NCBI GenBank assembly: GCA_948567375.1
Contig: OX419761.1
Coordinates: 11,322,243 to 11,386,242 of the forward strand
DNA: 64,000 bases
Direction of reading: 5' to 3'
DNA from: Lunularia cruciata
Lineage: Eukaryota; Streptophyta; Marchantiopsida; Lunulariales; Lunulariaceae
Made by a program: the position numbers and the translations under genes. Of this stretch, positions 34,048 to 46,989 are shown piece by piece; the first letter of the stretch is position 1; each line of letters begins with the position of its first letter. Under the pieces are notes generated by a model. The model ran no database searches and was not told where the DNA came from. It was given only the letters and a program-made list of their open reading frames with translations.

Positions 34048-34804
34048 ACGGAAGTAAAGGTCCTTTTTAAGAATTTCGAGAATGAGAGCTTTCTATGCAG
34101 AAACCTTCGTTTGCTTTACACGACCGAACGATGCGAGTCGTTTGCTGAATCTTACACACTACAAGAATGGTGACGCAGCTCGTGAATTAGTGGCGGAAGA
34201 TTTCTAAGCATTAGAAAAGAGAAAATTCTGGAAATTGGTACAAGAGAGACCCTTCAACTGCAATTGCTAGCCTTTCTTAAATTTGCGGAGGTGACCAGAC
34301 GTCGATAAAATTGTGAGGCCCTTAACTTGCGGCGAAATTCAACTCTGCTCTGCACAGCCTCTGGATGCTGCACAAGTATACAAGTTGGTGTTTGTTTTCA
34401 AATCGACATGGACACTCTGCAGGGTACCGAGGAGGCGCGCATGCAACCGTAAATTTACTCAAAATTCGTTCAAATCTCAATGATGTTCAGGAGCTTAGTG
34501 TAGCCGCTCATGGTGCACCCCTGTTTTAGATTACGAAACAATGTGACCAAAACACAAATTTATCCCGATTTGAACTAGCAATTATTACCGTAGAATCTCA
34601 ACCTACCCTATAATCTGAAATTCAGAGTCTCCATCGTTTCTTAAAGTTCATCTGACCTAAGTGTCCAGCTTGAAATTTACCACAAATTGAAACCCCTAGA
34701 ACTCTTGGAACATAAGTCACGATCCCGTTCCAACAACTTCATCTGCTACGGATGCGTTCATGCATGTGCTTCGGATTCTCGGTTTTAATGTCTCGTTTCT
34801 TTGC
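34048..34804. other. Gene-less stretch
   Basis: It is moderately GC-rich, like the glycosyltransferase, but no reading frame or motif is recognised. It may be old duplicated gene flank. Confidence 0.3.
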
Positions 34805-35099
34805 TGTCACAAAGAGATAGCTTTTCTTAAGAACAAGTCGTATCAAAAACCTGGAGGATATAAGCTCCTATTGGTCAACACTTCAGATTGTCCAAGATTG
34901 AATGCGTCTAAACTTTATTTGGAAGAAGCTCCAACACATGCAACCGAAATCAGGAAGATCGCTGCAAATAAGTGTATGGAGGAATATAAATTATCCATGT
35001 TACTATCTTGGGGATTTGGATAATAGAGTTATTCATCCATTGAGATGAAGTAGATAAAAACCAACACTTGTTCGTAAGAAAAGCTATCTTTTTGTGACA
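34805..35099. repeat. Foldback: 34-bp inverted repeat enclosing about 227 bp
   Basis: TGTCACAAAGAGATAGCTTT (arm 34805-34838) pairs with the reverse complement of 35066-35099, which starts TGTCACAAAAAGATAGCTTT. Arms match at 32 of 34 positions. The loop holds an 87-codon open frame (34760-35023, starting before the arm) with no known motif. It could be a small TIR element or an inverted-repeat RNA source. Confidence 0.85.
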
Positions 35100-37900
35100 G
35101 GAGAGATCGTTTGGCACTAGTTTATGTTAGATTAATATGAAAAATTATAAAGTGTCACGGTACCATACTAATAATATCAACTAATTATATCGAATTGATG
35201 ATACGATGGATACCTAAACGTGAAATGAAATAATAATAATTTGATTGTAATCTCTGTATATTTTTTATTTCATTGTTTTAAAATTTTAAATATCATTTTA
35301 TGGTACGAAAAATCACCACTTGCAAACTACTCATCTACTAATACTATAAGTAGAGCATATGTCAGAATTTTAGCGCATCTTTCATGTGCTAATATTCTGA
35401 GATATGTTCATTTGTTGGCTCTGTGAATTCACAGAAATCTTTCATGAATTCAGAAAAATATCTTCAAAATAAATTCTCATGTTAATATATAAAACCATCA
35501 TCACATTAACCTGAAAATATACCCCATAAGTGCAGATAAATCATGTCTGTTGGATGAAAACATAACATGCCGTTCAAAGATATACTGTCCACATTAAAGA
35601 AGATCAATTCCCGGAATTTGCGCTTGTTGAGGCATTGCATAACCTCCATACGTGCAATTCTAGTAAAATATTTACAAATGACGGAACTGCAGAAATGTAG
35701 CCGATATGTTCTTGTGGTCCCTTGCTTTTATATTAAAAAAAACACGAGAGGACTCGTGTCCTCCAAGCACAATGTCAAATGTGAGGTACGAGCAGACAAT
35801 GAGGTAGCAATTGGTGTTGATGTTTTGCAACAGAAAGATAGTGGTGGTTACATATGTTTATATTGTTATTGTCTTTGCCGACAGAACTCGTAAAGATAGT
35901 GGTGTTTATCATAAGTGTGATTAACATTATCATCTGTGTCTTCCTTGGACCTCCAGGTCTAATTCTTGAAAGAATGTGAACCAGATGAGAATTGGATACA
36001 TTGGACTCTTACTCATTTATTTAATGTTTCAAGAAGTCATGAACGTTTTATCAATATGTACAAGGGGTGTATTGGTTTCCAGTTTTCTAAATCTTAACGA
36101 TGATGATGTTTAGATCGGGTCCTTGCCTTTTGGAATTGAAGTGTAATTGTTTATTTTGTCTCTTTCTAATGAGGAGATTCTAAATTTCAATATTTTACAT
36201 TGATTTCATGAGAAATTCAAGGTTATAGATACAAATTTCATGAATATATCAAAGTCAAAGAATTTATTCATGTTCAAATTCAGATTCTACACCAAATTGA
36301 TGGATGCATATGTGTATGTTGAATAGCTTAGAAAGTGTGTGTCTCTTTGTACTTGCAAGATGATTTACTTTGGATTTCCGGTATGCTTTGTCTACTCCCA
36401 CTTATTGATTTTTCTAAAGTTGAAGGATTTTTCTAAAGTTGAAGTCTTTTGGCAACTTGTAAAACAACCAGTGAGTAAGTTGATTGTGAGTGGAGAATAG
36501 CAAGCAAGACAACCAAGAACTTAACTAAGATTCATAAGCTAACACTAATACTAATGGTAGAGGAAGATGTTATGTATATAGGGCATGCAAACCTAACACA
36601 TTACTGAAAGGTAGCCTTGTTTGTGAGCTTTGCATATATATATTTACTGCTTAGTCTCCATACATGTATTCTGATTGTGATCTAATTATATTCTTGTAGG
36701 ATGAGCCATTTTGTCTTTTTAGGTTGTTTCAATAAGGTGACATTTGGCCCAAAAGCACACCAGGTTTCTCTTTACATTTTACACTTTGATTACTTTGCAT
36801 TTTCCCAAGAATTGCTAGATACATTATCCGGTTGTTGGTGTGTTTTACTTTGTGAGCACTTTTATTTCTGATTGAAATTGTTAATTAGGATCAGAAATTG
36901 GTGCATAGTGTTGTTGGGAACTAGTGGAAAGTTTTTAAACAGAAATAGAATTAGACAAAGCGGGAAATAAATCTACAACTATGATACAAAAAATAAAAAA
37001 TTGGAGTAGATTTCAAAGTGTGTTCATGGGAGTCTTGGTTGTCAATTTGTTGAGTATTTTGGAGTATTGAAATCAAGGCAGAGTTAGCTCAATTAATCTG
37101 ATCTCAGATTTCAGGTTTCAAGAATTTTCAGATTTTGGAAAATTCAAGTGGCTCCTTGTTACTATGTGCGGCTTGCTCAACCTGCTTGGGTGCTACTTGG
37201 TGGTGCTCGATCAGAATGATAGGTGCTCTTCACTCAATACTCATCAAAGATTAGATTCATGAAAGGCAACGGATGATTTGATAGCATTAGAGTAGTTGAG
37301 ACCTACTACACAAATAATTGTACTGCACACCTTTTTGTGTTTATTTTTTTTCATTTCATTAATTCCAACTTTATTTATGAGGAAGTACTAGTCTATTTTA
37401 CCATTTTTGTAGAAAAACTTATAGATGTTGTTCTTTGGAGTTATGACTCCTATGCCAACAACCCAATGCCATAGTCTGGGGCGGAAAAACATCCTAGGGA
37501 AGAATGCATGAAGCTAACTCAAGACCAAAAGGTGCTCAAAGGCAAATGGTTTGGAGGAGAAGGACTTTGGCCCAAAGGTCTCCATACAAGGTGACATTTG
37601 GCCCAATAGCACTTTGCACAACAATCAAAACTCAACCAAATATTTGCCTTGTTGTTTGCCCCGTTGCACTTCTTTTCTGACCCAATACATGGCAAGCACG
37701 ACACACTAATTTGAATGCGTTGCCAACAAATTCAAGGATGACCGCTCAAAATTAAGATGGGTGGTTTTCATTTTGAGGAGTACTCTTGGCATTCAACCCA
37801 AAGCACGTACAAAAACCTGAACATGAGTGATGGTTTGCACGTGCAAGCAATACTCTACAATGAACAAGTGATAAGGAAAAAGGATGATCCAACCACCTTT
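35100..37900. other. Long AT-rich gene-less stretch
   Basis: A 108-codon open frame (35567-35893) has no motif I know. The word AAGGTGACATTTGGCCCAA occurs at 36737 and again at 37588, so part of this may be flanking sequence of unit Y. No LTR, TIR or gene is supported. Confidence 0.3.
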
Positions 37901-38571
37901 TGGTTAAATACTGACTTAAGACTTTGTATGTAAAACAAAGTGAGGAATGGTCATTTCCACTTTTTGCATTGCAAGTGATTCATTAAGCACAATCAATCTT
38001 GAATTTGATCCTTTGTTATTTTAATTTCCTAGTTCAACAAGCAATTGTAGAAGCGGTTACGAAGTTGTTCCATCATAAATGGACAACTTACTTAACAAAT
38101 ACCTAAGCCATCTTCTTTCCCAAGATGTACAAAGGTGAGCCTACAAATTGGGCTTGCATGTTCTACTTACAAGCTAAACCCTTCATCATGACTTCTTCGA
38201 TGAGAGAGGAGCCACTTACCTAGTCCAATTTGCAATCCATTTCTGCATGGGTCTCAATTTGTTGAACAAGGAGGAGCACAAGAGATTTTTTAGCTATTTT
38301 TGAGCCATTTATCTTGCTACATATTACTTTGCTTCCCAATCGGAGAGGAAGTCAATGATCAAGAAATTTTAGAAGGCATTTGCAGAATTTTCCCAAATAA
38401 GCAAGTTTGTGCTTGTAGACAAAGAAGTGGTGAGTGCCAAGCTAAAGAAGAAACAAGCACCATCAACCCAAGTAGGCCAAGAAGAACCCTCCAATCATTG
38501 AAGTGACCTCCGATACCAAAGAAGAAAAAGCTAGTTTGTAGGAAGAAAAAAAAAATCCTTCACTATTATGA
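37901..38571 (+). pseudogene. Unit Y, N-terminal part: GEPxNWA-type protein, unrecognised
   Basis: Plus-strand reading gives GEPTNWACMFYLQAKPF at about 38134-38184, closely paralleling GEPINWARCFHGRTRQM of unit Z at 41240-41295, then a lysine-rich segment (AKLKKKQAPSTQVGQEEPSN) before Z begins. The unit resumes after Z at 42323. The family is unknown to me. A gag-like or transposon-associated protein is possible. It is old, with many breaks. Confidence 0.45.
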
Positions 38572-41500
38572 CAACCCGGCAAATATCACTTTTGCGGTAA
38601 TCAAGTAAGTAAAGTTCATTCCCGCAAAGATACGAGTCAGAAATGTCCAAATACAAAGTCAAAGTAACAATTTAGTTCTTCTCGATTGCGTCTTTAATCT
38701 CTCAGGTAGAAACCATACCCAGAAGAGAGTAACAAGCACTGATTCTCAATCTTGTCACGAATTAGCACTCCTTAATCACAACTCCATCAATTCTTTCCAA
38801 AAAATCTTGATTGTGACGATTCAGGCTCTCCCAAAAATGGCACTTCACCGCAAAATGACTTTGCCTCAGAATTGTGTTCCACCCCTCCACTGAAGGCACA
38901 ACTTCCTCGATCAAAATTGCTTCACATCAACCTCACATTGCACTCACAAATGTAGAATACTACCAACACTACAATTCCTCTCAGATCTTTCAAGGCATTG
39001 CTTTGATTGCACTTCACTTAGGATCAAACACATAGAATGAAGATCAAGGCTATGGAATCCAACATCCAACAAGCACACTGACTTGCACTTTGAAATTCTC
39101 CACACACTCACAAACATAGACACAAAGTTGATACTTGGAATCAAGCTTAAGCAACGAGCACTGCTTCACAGTACTTCACTTTATCTATTCTCAGAAATAT
39201 GAGCATTGAACAACATCTGACTGCAAATGACAATTATCTTCCTAATGCACCTCTTCCTAATGATTTACAAACCTGCAGATCTGAAATGACAATGCACCTC
39301 TTCATATCTGCCTATTCAAATCTCAAATTGGTTACTAATCCAATCCGATGTCTACTTCTTCTTCAGCTTTCAAGCCTGAACCCGAAGTAACTGTACTTCC
39401 TACTACTCTGTCCTCGGGTTTCATAACTCCTACATCTTCTACCAGATCCAACAATTCTCTTTCTTGATCTGATATTTCACTAGTGTGTAATCTATCTAAC
39501 TCCTTATCTGCTGACCCACTCTTCTCTAATGTCTCTAATGGTAACTCCAAAGACATCTGCACTCCTACTTCATCTACTTCAGGGTTAGCTCTAACGTCTG
39601 TCCAAAGTTTATCTATCTCTAATTTCCCTAAATCTTATCTAATCATGATATTGTCTTTGACTTCCAATATCTTCCTATCTACACGAGTTCTGAGACTAAT
39701 CAACAGTGCGTTCAAATCTATATCCTTTGCCTGTCTCCTCCTCGTCTCTTGCAACAACAACTTCAACTCGTGCAGCCTTGTCTCCTCAATTTGAATACTG
39801 GCCTCTGTACTCAACATCACATTCATCCTAATGACGATCTCTTTCAATGGCTCCAATCTCATCTTCCGTTCACGTTCCTGATCTGCAAGCCAATCTTCTC
39901 TATACATTGCCAACTCTGCCTCAAACTCGGCTTTCACAGTTTCTTTCTCCTTCTCCTTCTGCTCAATCTTCTCCTCTTGATTACGAAGTAACTCTCGTAA
40001 TCTCTCTTCTTCCCGATATTTGACTGTCAACTCTCACTGCCACAATTGCTTCTTCTCTTCTATATTCTCCATCACTCTATCGAGTTCTTGTTCTTTCTTG
40101 GCTACCCTTGCCATAGCATGGATGATTTCTAGTCTTGAATCAACAAACTACTACTTCAAGATTTCATATTCTGCTACTTGTCTTTCCCTCGCTATGTCAC
40201 TCTTCTTCATAAGTTCTTCTCGATACCTTAGCTTCTCTCTTCAAGTCCTCAATAACTTGACTCCTCACTACTGCCTCCCCTCGCAGTACTTCTCTTTCTG
40301 CCTTGCCTTGGGTTATACTCTTCTTCAACTCCGAGTTCTCTTCTTCCAATCTCACTAATACCTGCAACACAATCTTCACCTCCGGACATGTCGACTGCAT
40401 CTCCTTCTTCTTGTGCTCCAACTTCACAAACAATGGACACACAATTTCCTATAGGTACTCCACTCCATCACTTGCAACTACCTCCTCCTACGTAAAAATC
40501 TCCTTCTTTACTTCTTCTTCATCCGATACTCGCCTTCTTCTCTGCAATCTTTGTATTGGAATAGACGCCTCACTTCTCGAACTAGCATTTGCTTCATCCT
40601 TTGCCTTACTCAGACCTGCTTCACACTTCGCCTTGCGTCTTGAACAAACTCCTCTCTGAATTGTGCACTTCTTCTCCTTGGGCTCGAGTATATTGTCCTC
40701 CAACTTTGCATTATTTTCTTGCTCAAGCTCCACCCAAACTTCTTCTTCTTCTTCATCAATAGCAGTAGTAGGTACCAACGTCATCTCTCCACCTTCATCA
40801 CTATCACTACTTGTATCTCCACTTTGCAGCATGAGCTCTGGTTCTTCCTTGTGTTCCAAGTCTTCAGACTTGCACTCGGCTTCACCTTCCGATTCTTCTT
40901 CTTCTGACTCAATCACCACCATGCCTCACCTTGGGTTTCCTCTCCTGGTCTTTCAAGGTCTTGTCTTATCTTCAGCTTCTCCTTGCCGACTCTGCTTCTT
41001 CGACTTCGGAGTACTCACTTCTATCTCCACGCTCTTACACGTCTTCGCGTAGTACTCATCCGTGCTTCGGATTTGAAGAATGTATTGCTGCTCCTCCGCA
41101 TCGACTTCTCTTCTCAAGTCGGGATAGAAGTGAGACACCATTCTGTTGCGCTCCGCCAAATTGAGCAAATTCAACCTGAGGTAGAAATGTGCTGCAAACG
41201 GCACAATGTAGTGTAGAGGCGACTTATCCCGCAAATTCCACACCATCTGTCTTGTCCTCCCATGGAAGCACCTCGCCCAATTAATAGGTTCTCCTACAAA
41301 CATCTTATGGAAGAACACCGCTTGGTGTTTCATCATATAAGTCATTCTCTCCGGCTTTAGGATTGCCATGAGAGCACTCACGATCCCTCTCTTCATTGGA
41401 TCTTTGTAACTCTCAACCTTATACCCACTCTTTGTTCTCTTTGAAGAGAAAGCACTTCTTGGGTCTCTTCTACTCCTTCTCCCCATGAATGTGGCACCCT

Positions 41501-42322
41501 GCTCCGTGCCTGCCTCTCTCCCAAGCACTAATCTCCAATCCAACTCTGTCCAACGAGCCAGATTTCCTCTCTTCCCCACTTCCTCGGGGCCATCGAGACA
41601 CTTACTCTCGATTATCTTGGTCATGAAACCTAGAAAACTCACATTCCAGTTCCACGCCAAGAAGATGATCCGAAGTCGGCTCAAGACTTTGATCCTCGTG
41701 ATCACATCCAACCTCCAAATCGCATGATTTCTCACTGTGAATTTAGAGTTCTTCTTTCCTCCGCCCATCTCTCCTATTTTCTCACTGTCTCTCGGTTTCA
41801 CTCTCTCAAATTATCCTCTACACACTAGCGCGTCTTCAACTCTACTTCCCTTCCCACGATGACCTGCAAGATGAATTCTCAATGGCGAAGGAAAAGTGCT
41901 CAACATTGCTTCGTCGTAAGCCCGATTTTTATAGAGTCACGCCTTCTTTGTCTCTCTTCAATTTGAGTTTCTACCGGGAAATCACACCACTTGCATGCGC
42001 CTGTTACTGTCAATTGTACTTCACGCATATGGGCCGCCGGTTTTGAATGGTCCCTTCTTGAATTTCTTGCCCCGGCAAAAGGTTATTACATTGTCTTCAC
42101 CTCGGGTTGAGCTCCCCACAATACGAAGACTCCTTACTTTGGGTTGTATGCTGACAAGGCATATCCGAGTACTTTGCCTTATGACCCAAAGCCACTTTAC
42201 CTCAAGTTTCATCTTGAAGACTCTTTTCTTTGCCTTCTTTGGCCTTACAGACGCAATCCGACTTCTCTATACACTTCTTCTTCTCTATTTTGAAAAAAAA
42301 ACAAAAAATGTGGGCACCATAA
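38572..42322 (-). mobile_element. Unit Z: inserted element with an ~820-codon coiled-coil coding unit, unrecognised family
   Basis: Plus-strand ends are TGACAACCCGGC and GTGGGCACCA, with flanks TATTA and TAATT that weakly resemble a target duplication. The coding strand is minus: a TATA-like CTATAAAAATCGGG (about 41930) precedes an ATG at 41801. The N-terminal domain (41801-40953) has MVWNLRDKSPLHYIVPFAAH and the GEPINWA motif. Next come an acidic stretch (ESEEEESEGEAE), a basic patch and long coiled coils (EEKIEQKEKEKETVKAEFEA). It is broken, with roughly six to ten breaks, but still largely open, so it is much younger than its host Y. No RT, integrase or transposase is seen; it is presumably non-autonomous or a captured gene. 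Alternative: a decayed host gene. Confidence 0.5.
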
Positions 42323-43300
42323 TTATGTAGTTAAAGGAGGAAGATCACAAAGAGGAATAGTTCAAGGATGCTAGATTTGCTCCCAAACTCCCTATCATTA
42401 GAAGAACATGAAGAAGCAAAAGATGATGGTGAACAAGAAGATGAAGTGCAAGAAGAGTTAATTGGACTAGAGTCCAACCCCTCAAGCTCCACTCCTTGAT
42501 CCCATATTTAGAGAAGAAGGAGAAGCACTTGGTGGAAGGAGAGGAACTTTAGCCTGAAATTCAAGATGACATTTGACCAAAAGGTAAAGATACATCCAAA
42601 TACAAGGAAGAAGTTGATGTAAAAACTCATGAGAATCTAGCATAGATTGCAAAGGAAGTGGAATTCCTGGTCTTGCAAGAGAAAGAGGAAAGGTTTTGCC
42701 AAACCATTGCTAGCCAAGTTTTGGAGGAGGCCTACTTTGCCATTCATTCAATGGGAGTGGTGTTGCAGTTGATGGAACTCATGCTATTGTAGTACCAACA
42801 TAAGTGTCCATAGATTGTGGATTATACTACCTTGGTGTGAAGGATACACAAGGAGATTTATACAAAGAAGACCCAAGAGAGTAAGTTATAGGAGGAAGTA
42901 ACCCAAAGCCAACATCATTATAAGGAGGAAGCAAAGGAGGTAAACTCCTTGATGCATGATGTGTTCAAGGAAAATAGGAAGAATGCCTCCCTTACTTTAG
43001 CACAACAGAACCAAGAGAAGCACTTTGGCAGATTGCAGTTGGAGTTAGGAAAGTTGACAATGGAGAAGAAGAAAAAGGAACTTTGAGGATAAGCTTTGAG
43101 CTTAGATGAGGAAGTGCAAAGTCTATGCCAAGAGCTATAGTATCAAAAGGAGGCAGCATTGCAATTGCAAGCTAAGGAGTTGGCTTTGGCCTTGGAGAAA
43201 GAGGTCCAATGAGAGTCCCTACACAAGAAATTGCAAGAAGACTTTCAAGCAAAGTGCTTGCAAAGAAGCTAGGTTTGGCAAGAAACCTACTTAACCATCC
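42323..43300 (+). pseudogene. Unit Y, C-terminal part: acidic and coiled-coil segments
   Basis: It continues the plus-strand unit interrupted by Z. An acidic segment (EEAKDDGEQEDEVQEELIG at about 42410) and heptad-like stretches (KEAALQLQAKELALALEKEV at about 43150) follow the same acidic-then-coiled-coil order as Z. Many breaks. The right boundary is not defined. Confidence 0.4.
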
Positions 43301-45540
43301 AAAAGCCTTTGGGGCAAAGTGGAGTAGTAGTAAGAGATTGTACATAAGGCTTTTGCCCAGTGATGAAAATTTCTTCTTTTCTATACAACTTTGTCTCATA
43401 CCAAAGTCTTGTCTGATCAATTTTTATTCACCTAGTGTCCAACTTCAAATGCCCTTGTTAGTGTAGAGATGTGAATCTTACTATAGGATTGCAATTATTG
43501 AATCCATGAAGAAGGGTTGGCAATTTGAATCTGAATGTGAGAGGTGGCCCATTGATAGATTTAATCAATCTTAAGTGCAATCAGTAAGATAGAATCAGAC
43601 CTCAAGGACATTTGATTTCTAATTAAGCCCCTTTGATGGCATGCCTTTGGGGAAGGGTAGAATATGCTATCAAGATTGGAGGCTTTGGGGCAAAGTGCAC
43701 CGTCACCTTCATGGTAACTTTGGTTACATATAGTTTTGAGAGTGATTCAGGATATTTTCAGGTTTCTATAAAGAATGGCAATGGGTTCCTCTACCCTCAT
43801 ACTAGGAGTCATTTCTACCCAAGAGGTTTAACAACAAACAATAAAAAAATTGCATCTAGTGACACTTTCCTTTCACTTCTAACCAGTTCTGACCTATATC
43901 CTCATGGGATCTACTCATTCTTACCATTTTACTATGACAACATTGGGTTGTTACAATAATCTACCATGATAGCTCTATCGATAGTGGGAATTTTGTAAGA
44001 GTTGACATTATCCTTATTCATTATAGAGATATTGATTTCTATGTGGAGCTAACTAGATGTTATGAGAATGCCCTTGTGCATCTCTTGCCAATAAGAGCAT
44101 AATGAACTATGTTTGATGAGCCTCATTATTGGGTTCCATCACTAACTATTCCTTGCTTTGTGAATTATAGTGTAGCAGTACTAGTGTTGAGTACATTGAG
44201 CTTAATTTTCCTCAATTTCCCAAATCCCATATTTTAGGTGAATTGTTAGCTCTTGAAAATTCCTAATTACCATCAACGTATACACCAACAACTACCGCTT
44301 GTGTATTTGTTCCCAACATGGAGTGCAATAGTGCTTGCATTAAGAAGTTCAATGCTCAATTTCAATGGGAAAATTCAATGCTTGTTACAATACTATTATT
44401 ATGTCCATAGAGAAAATTTTACCAATTTTTTATGTTTGAGTATTTTGCTAGATATGTTATGAATGAAGCTCTTGATGTGTTTGAACAACATGCACAAACA
44501 TTGTTGTAATTTACAAACCAACCAAGTCCGGCTTTATGCTCAAGCCACAACCATATCCTCTCAAGTAGCTCTTAATGTAATTGTAAGCTTACATAATGCT
44601 CAAGTGCTCACTTCACCAGCCCCTATAGTTATGGCTCTCACAATTATTGAGCTTACTATATGTGTCCAAGGCATTATAGCTACCATTTTTGTTGCTCCTG
44701 CTGCATATTTGGTTCAAGCTTTTTATTTCATTTATAAACAAAATTTCTACCAAGATCTCAGAGAGGATTCTTCAACTCACAATTTACATGGCAAAAGAAT
44801 GAGATATTGAAGATGTTTCATCATTGCTTTCAAAAGCTACAAGTAGATACACAAAGCATCATCAATTTGGAGGCTATACACAAGTACGTGCAAGCTTTCT
44901 TTTGTAATCCTATTTTTTATAACCAAGTCCTTCAAGCTATGTTGAGAAAAAATGGTGATTCCTACACTCTATTTGATTCACTATTTGATCTACCATCAAC
45001 AATTAGATCCACCATTTAGGCAGATGGCTTAGCTTTTACACATCCAAGTAAGCCTTATGTAAAAAGAATAATTTTTCCACAATTATTCATTCCACTCACT
45101 TTGCAAGTAGAGGTTGGAAAAGCAGTTACATTACCATGTGAGAGTGGCACCTTCTTCCACCTTGGCCTCCTTTATGCAAGATCTTTCCAGTCAATCAAAA
45201 TTGAGAATTGTGTCCATGGAAGCAAAAGAAAGATGAAGAGTGGAAGAAATAGAAGCTCAACAAATAGCCAAGATCAAGAAGATGCAAGTGAAACCAAAGG
45301 TGGAAAAGAAGGTCAGGTGCAGGAAGATGAGATCCAAAGTAGAGAAACTCCACATAAAAGAGAGATATGCAAAGTTAAGGTGCTTCCACTCAATGACATT
45401 GGAATTGGCTAGGTCAGGGAAAATACCCAAAGAGATCAAATTTATAATGAGTACTCTTAGTCAAATAGATTGCACCTCTCCAAATGATGATGATGTTTTG
45501 GAAGTTATAGTTACCACACAAATCACAAATTCCTAGTTCC
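43301..45540. other. Stretch with decayed coding-like sequence on the plus strand
   Basis: Open frames at 43633-43959 (108 codons) and 45240-45536 (98 codons, very lysine-rich, KPKVEKKVRCRKMRSKVEKL) have protein-like composition but no motif I recognise. They may belong to the Y unit or to an independent old element. Confidence 0.25.
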
Positions 45541-45787
45541 TATTCTAGACTACCTTAGTGATTACATTTACTTGGTTTCTAATAGTAGCCAAAAAGCAAA
45601 GAGATGTTAGGTGTTTCTACAAAATAGCTGATTTATACAAGAGGTTTACATATTTCTGGCATTTTACACACTACTCATGACAAAAGAGTATTATTACAAA
45701 GTAGATTGTGGACAGATAGTAGTGTATTAACTTGTAGAATGTGGATAGCCATGTATTATAGAATGTGGAATTCTATATCTCCTGAAA

Positions 45788-45823
<36 letters not shown>

Positions 45824-46989
45824 AATGTGTTTCAAATGAGTTTTTGTATTGATGTTTGTTTGTGAGTGTTTCTATATTGTTTGTGGACGTCCGGAATGTT
45901 TCTATGTTATTGTTATGATTATTAGATCAAGACAAGTTCTCCTGGATTGGTAAATGATCATGGTTACATCATTTTATAACGTAGTCTATCAGAAGATGGT
46001 GATGTTCTATAAATTTGGGCAGTCAAGAGTCAAGTTATAAATCACCTATCAGTCATAAGAGGAGTTGAGTAGTCGTTAGTTCAATAAAGAGTTGAATTAC
46101 AGTAATATAAAAGATTAAGGCTGTTGTAGTTTAGATTATAGTATAGTTGAGCTATAGTTATGCACCCAAATTTTTCATGATTTGAGTTCTTACATGAACC
46201 ATCAGTCAAGAGTCTTTTCTTGATTTAATGAGTCTAATAGATTAGAGCCATGTTACAAGGTTATTCTTACTTTGTGCTAATGATCTTAGTAATGGTACAA
46301 GGTGACAAAATGTTACAAGGTGACAAAGGTTATAAGGTAATGTATGAATTGGATTAAAATTGAGTTTGGATCATTTAGATATGGAGGGTTTGGGTGCGAG
46401 TTGCTAACAAGATTGCCCATAGAAATAGAGGGTTTGGATGAGGGGTCACTAGTGGGATTTTTGGCAGAAATGGAGCTTATGGTTGGGATTGTTGGCAGCC
46501 CCAAAAGGTTTGGGTGGAGGCCCACTTAGGAGATTGTTGGTGGAGTGGGGATAGTTGGCAGCTGATCATAGGAGGGGGAATGGTTGAGACCACACTTTAG
46601 GCATTGTTTTGCTTCAAGTGTAAGGAGTGGGAGTTAGTGAGTGACACATCATGATTTGTGTTTACAGACTTGTGAAATGTAAAACTCTAGATGAATTAAT
46701 CATGAGGATGATGTGCACCATATACATATAGATCCATTGTGTATTATTTTCATATACACAACTCAACTTGAACTTGCAACTCAAGTCTATATCATACACA
46801 ACTCAAGACTTATGGATGCAAAATGCAGATATATACAAGGACATTATGTGTGCTCAAAGAATGAAATATGTAGAAATATACATGGTTAGATGTACATATA
46901 GCACTCATAGACATCAGGTGAGAGATATCCTCCATCCATGTATCCTCCTGCTCACTATTGAGAGGTATCCTTGATATGTGTCCTCTGGC
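45541..46989. other. Gene-less AT-rich stretch with a (TA)n microsatellite
   Basis: An uninterrupted (TA)n run lies at about 45791-45820. 46376-46560 has a G-rich local repeat with GGGTTTGG and GTTGGCAG words. No gene or mobile-element signature. Confidence 0.4.

Noticed and set aside
34760-35023. 87-codon open frame inside the 34-bp foldback
   Set aside because: No motif, no splice context, and it crosses one arm of the inverted repeat. Likely chance.
35567-35893. 108-codon open frame
   Set aside because: No domain or neighbour supports it. The AT-rich surroundings give such frames by chance.
38572-42322. Unit Z considered as a complete LTR retrotransposon because of its TG and CA ends
   Set aside because: No direct terminal repeats, primer site or pol domains could be found, and the coding strand is opposite to the TG-CA orientation.
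43633-43959. Protein-like open frame considered as a host gene
   Set aside because: Composition is suggestive, but no family is recognised and adjoining sequence is broken. Left as an unclassified stretch.
45791-45820. (TA)n run considered as a palindrome or element end
   Set aside because: Simple microsatellite with no flanking duplication.
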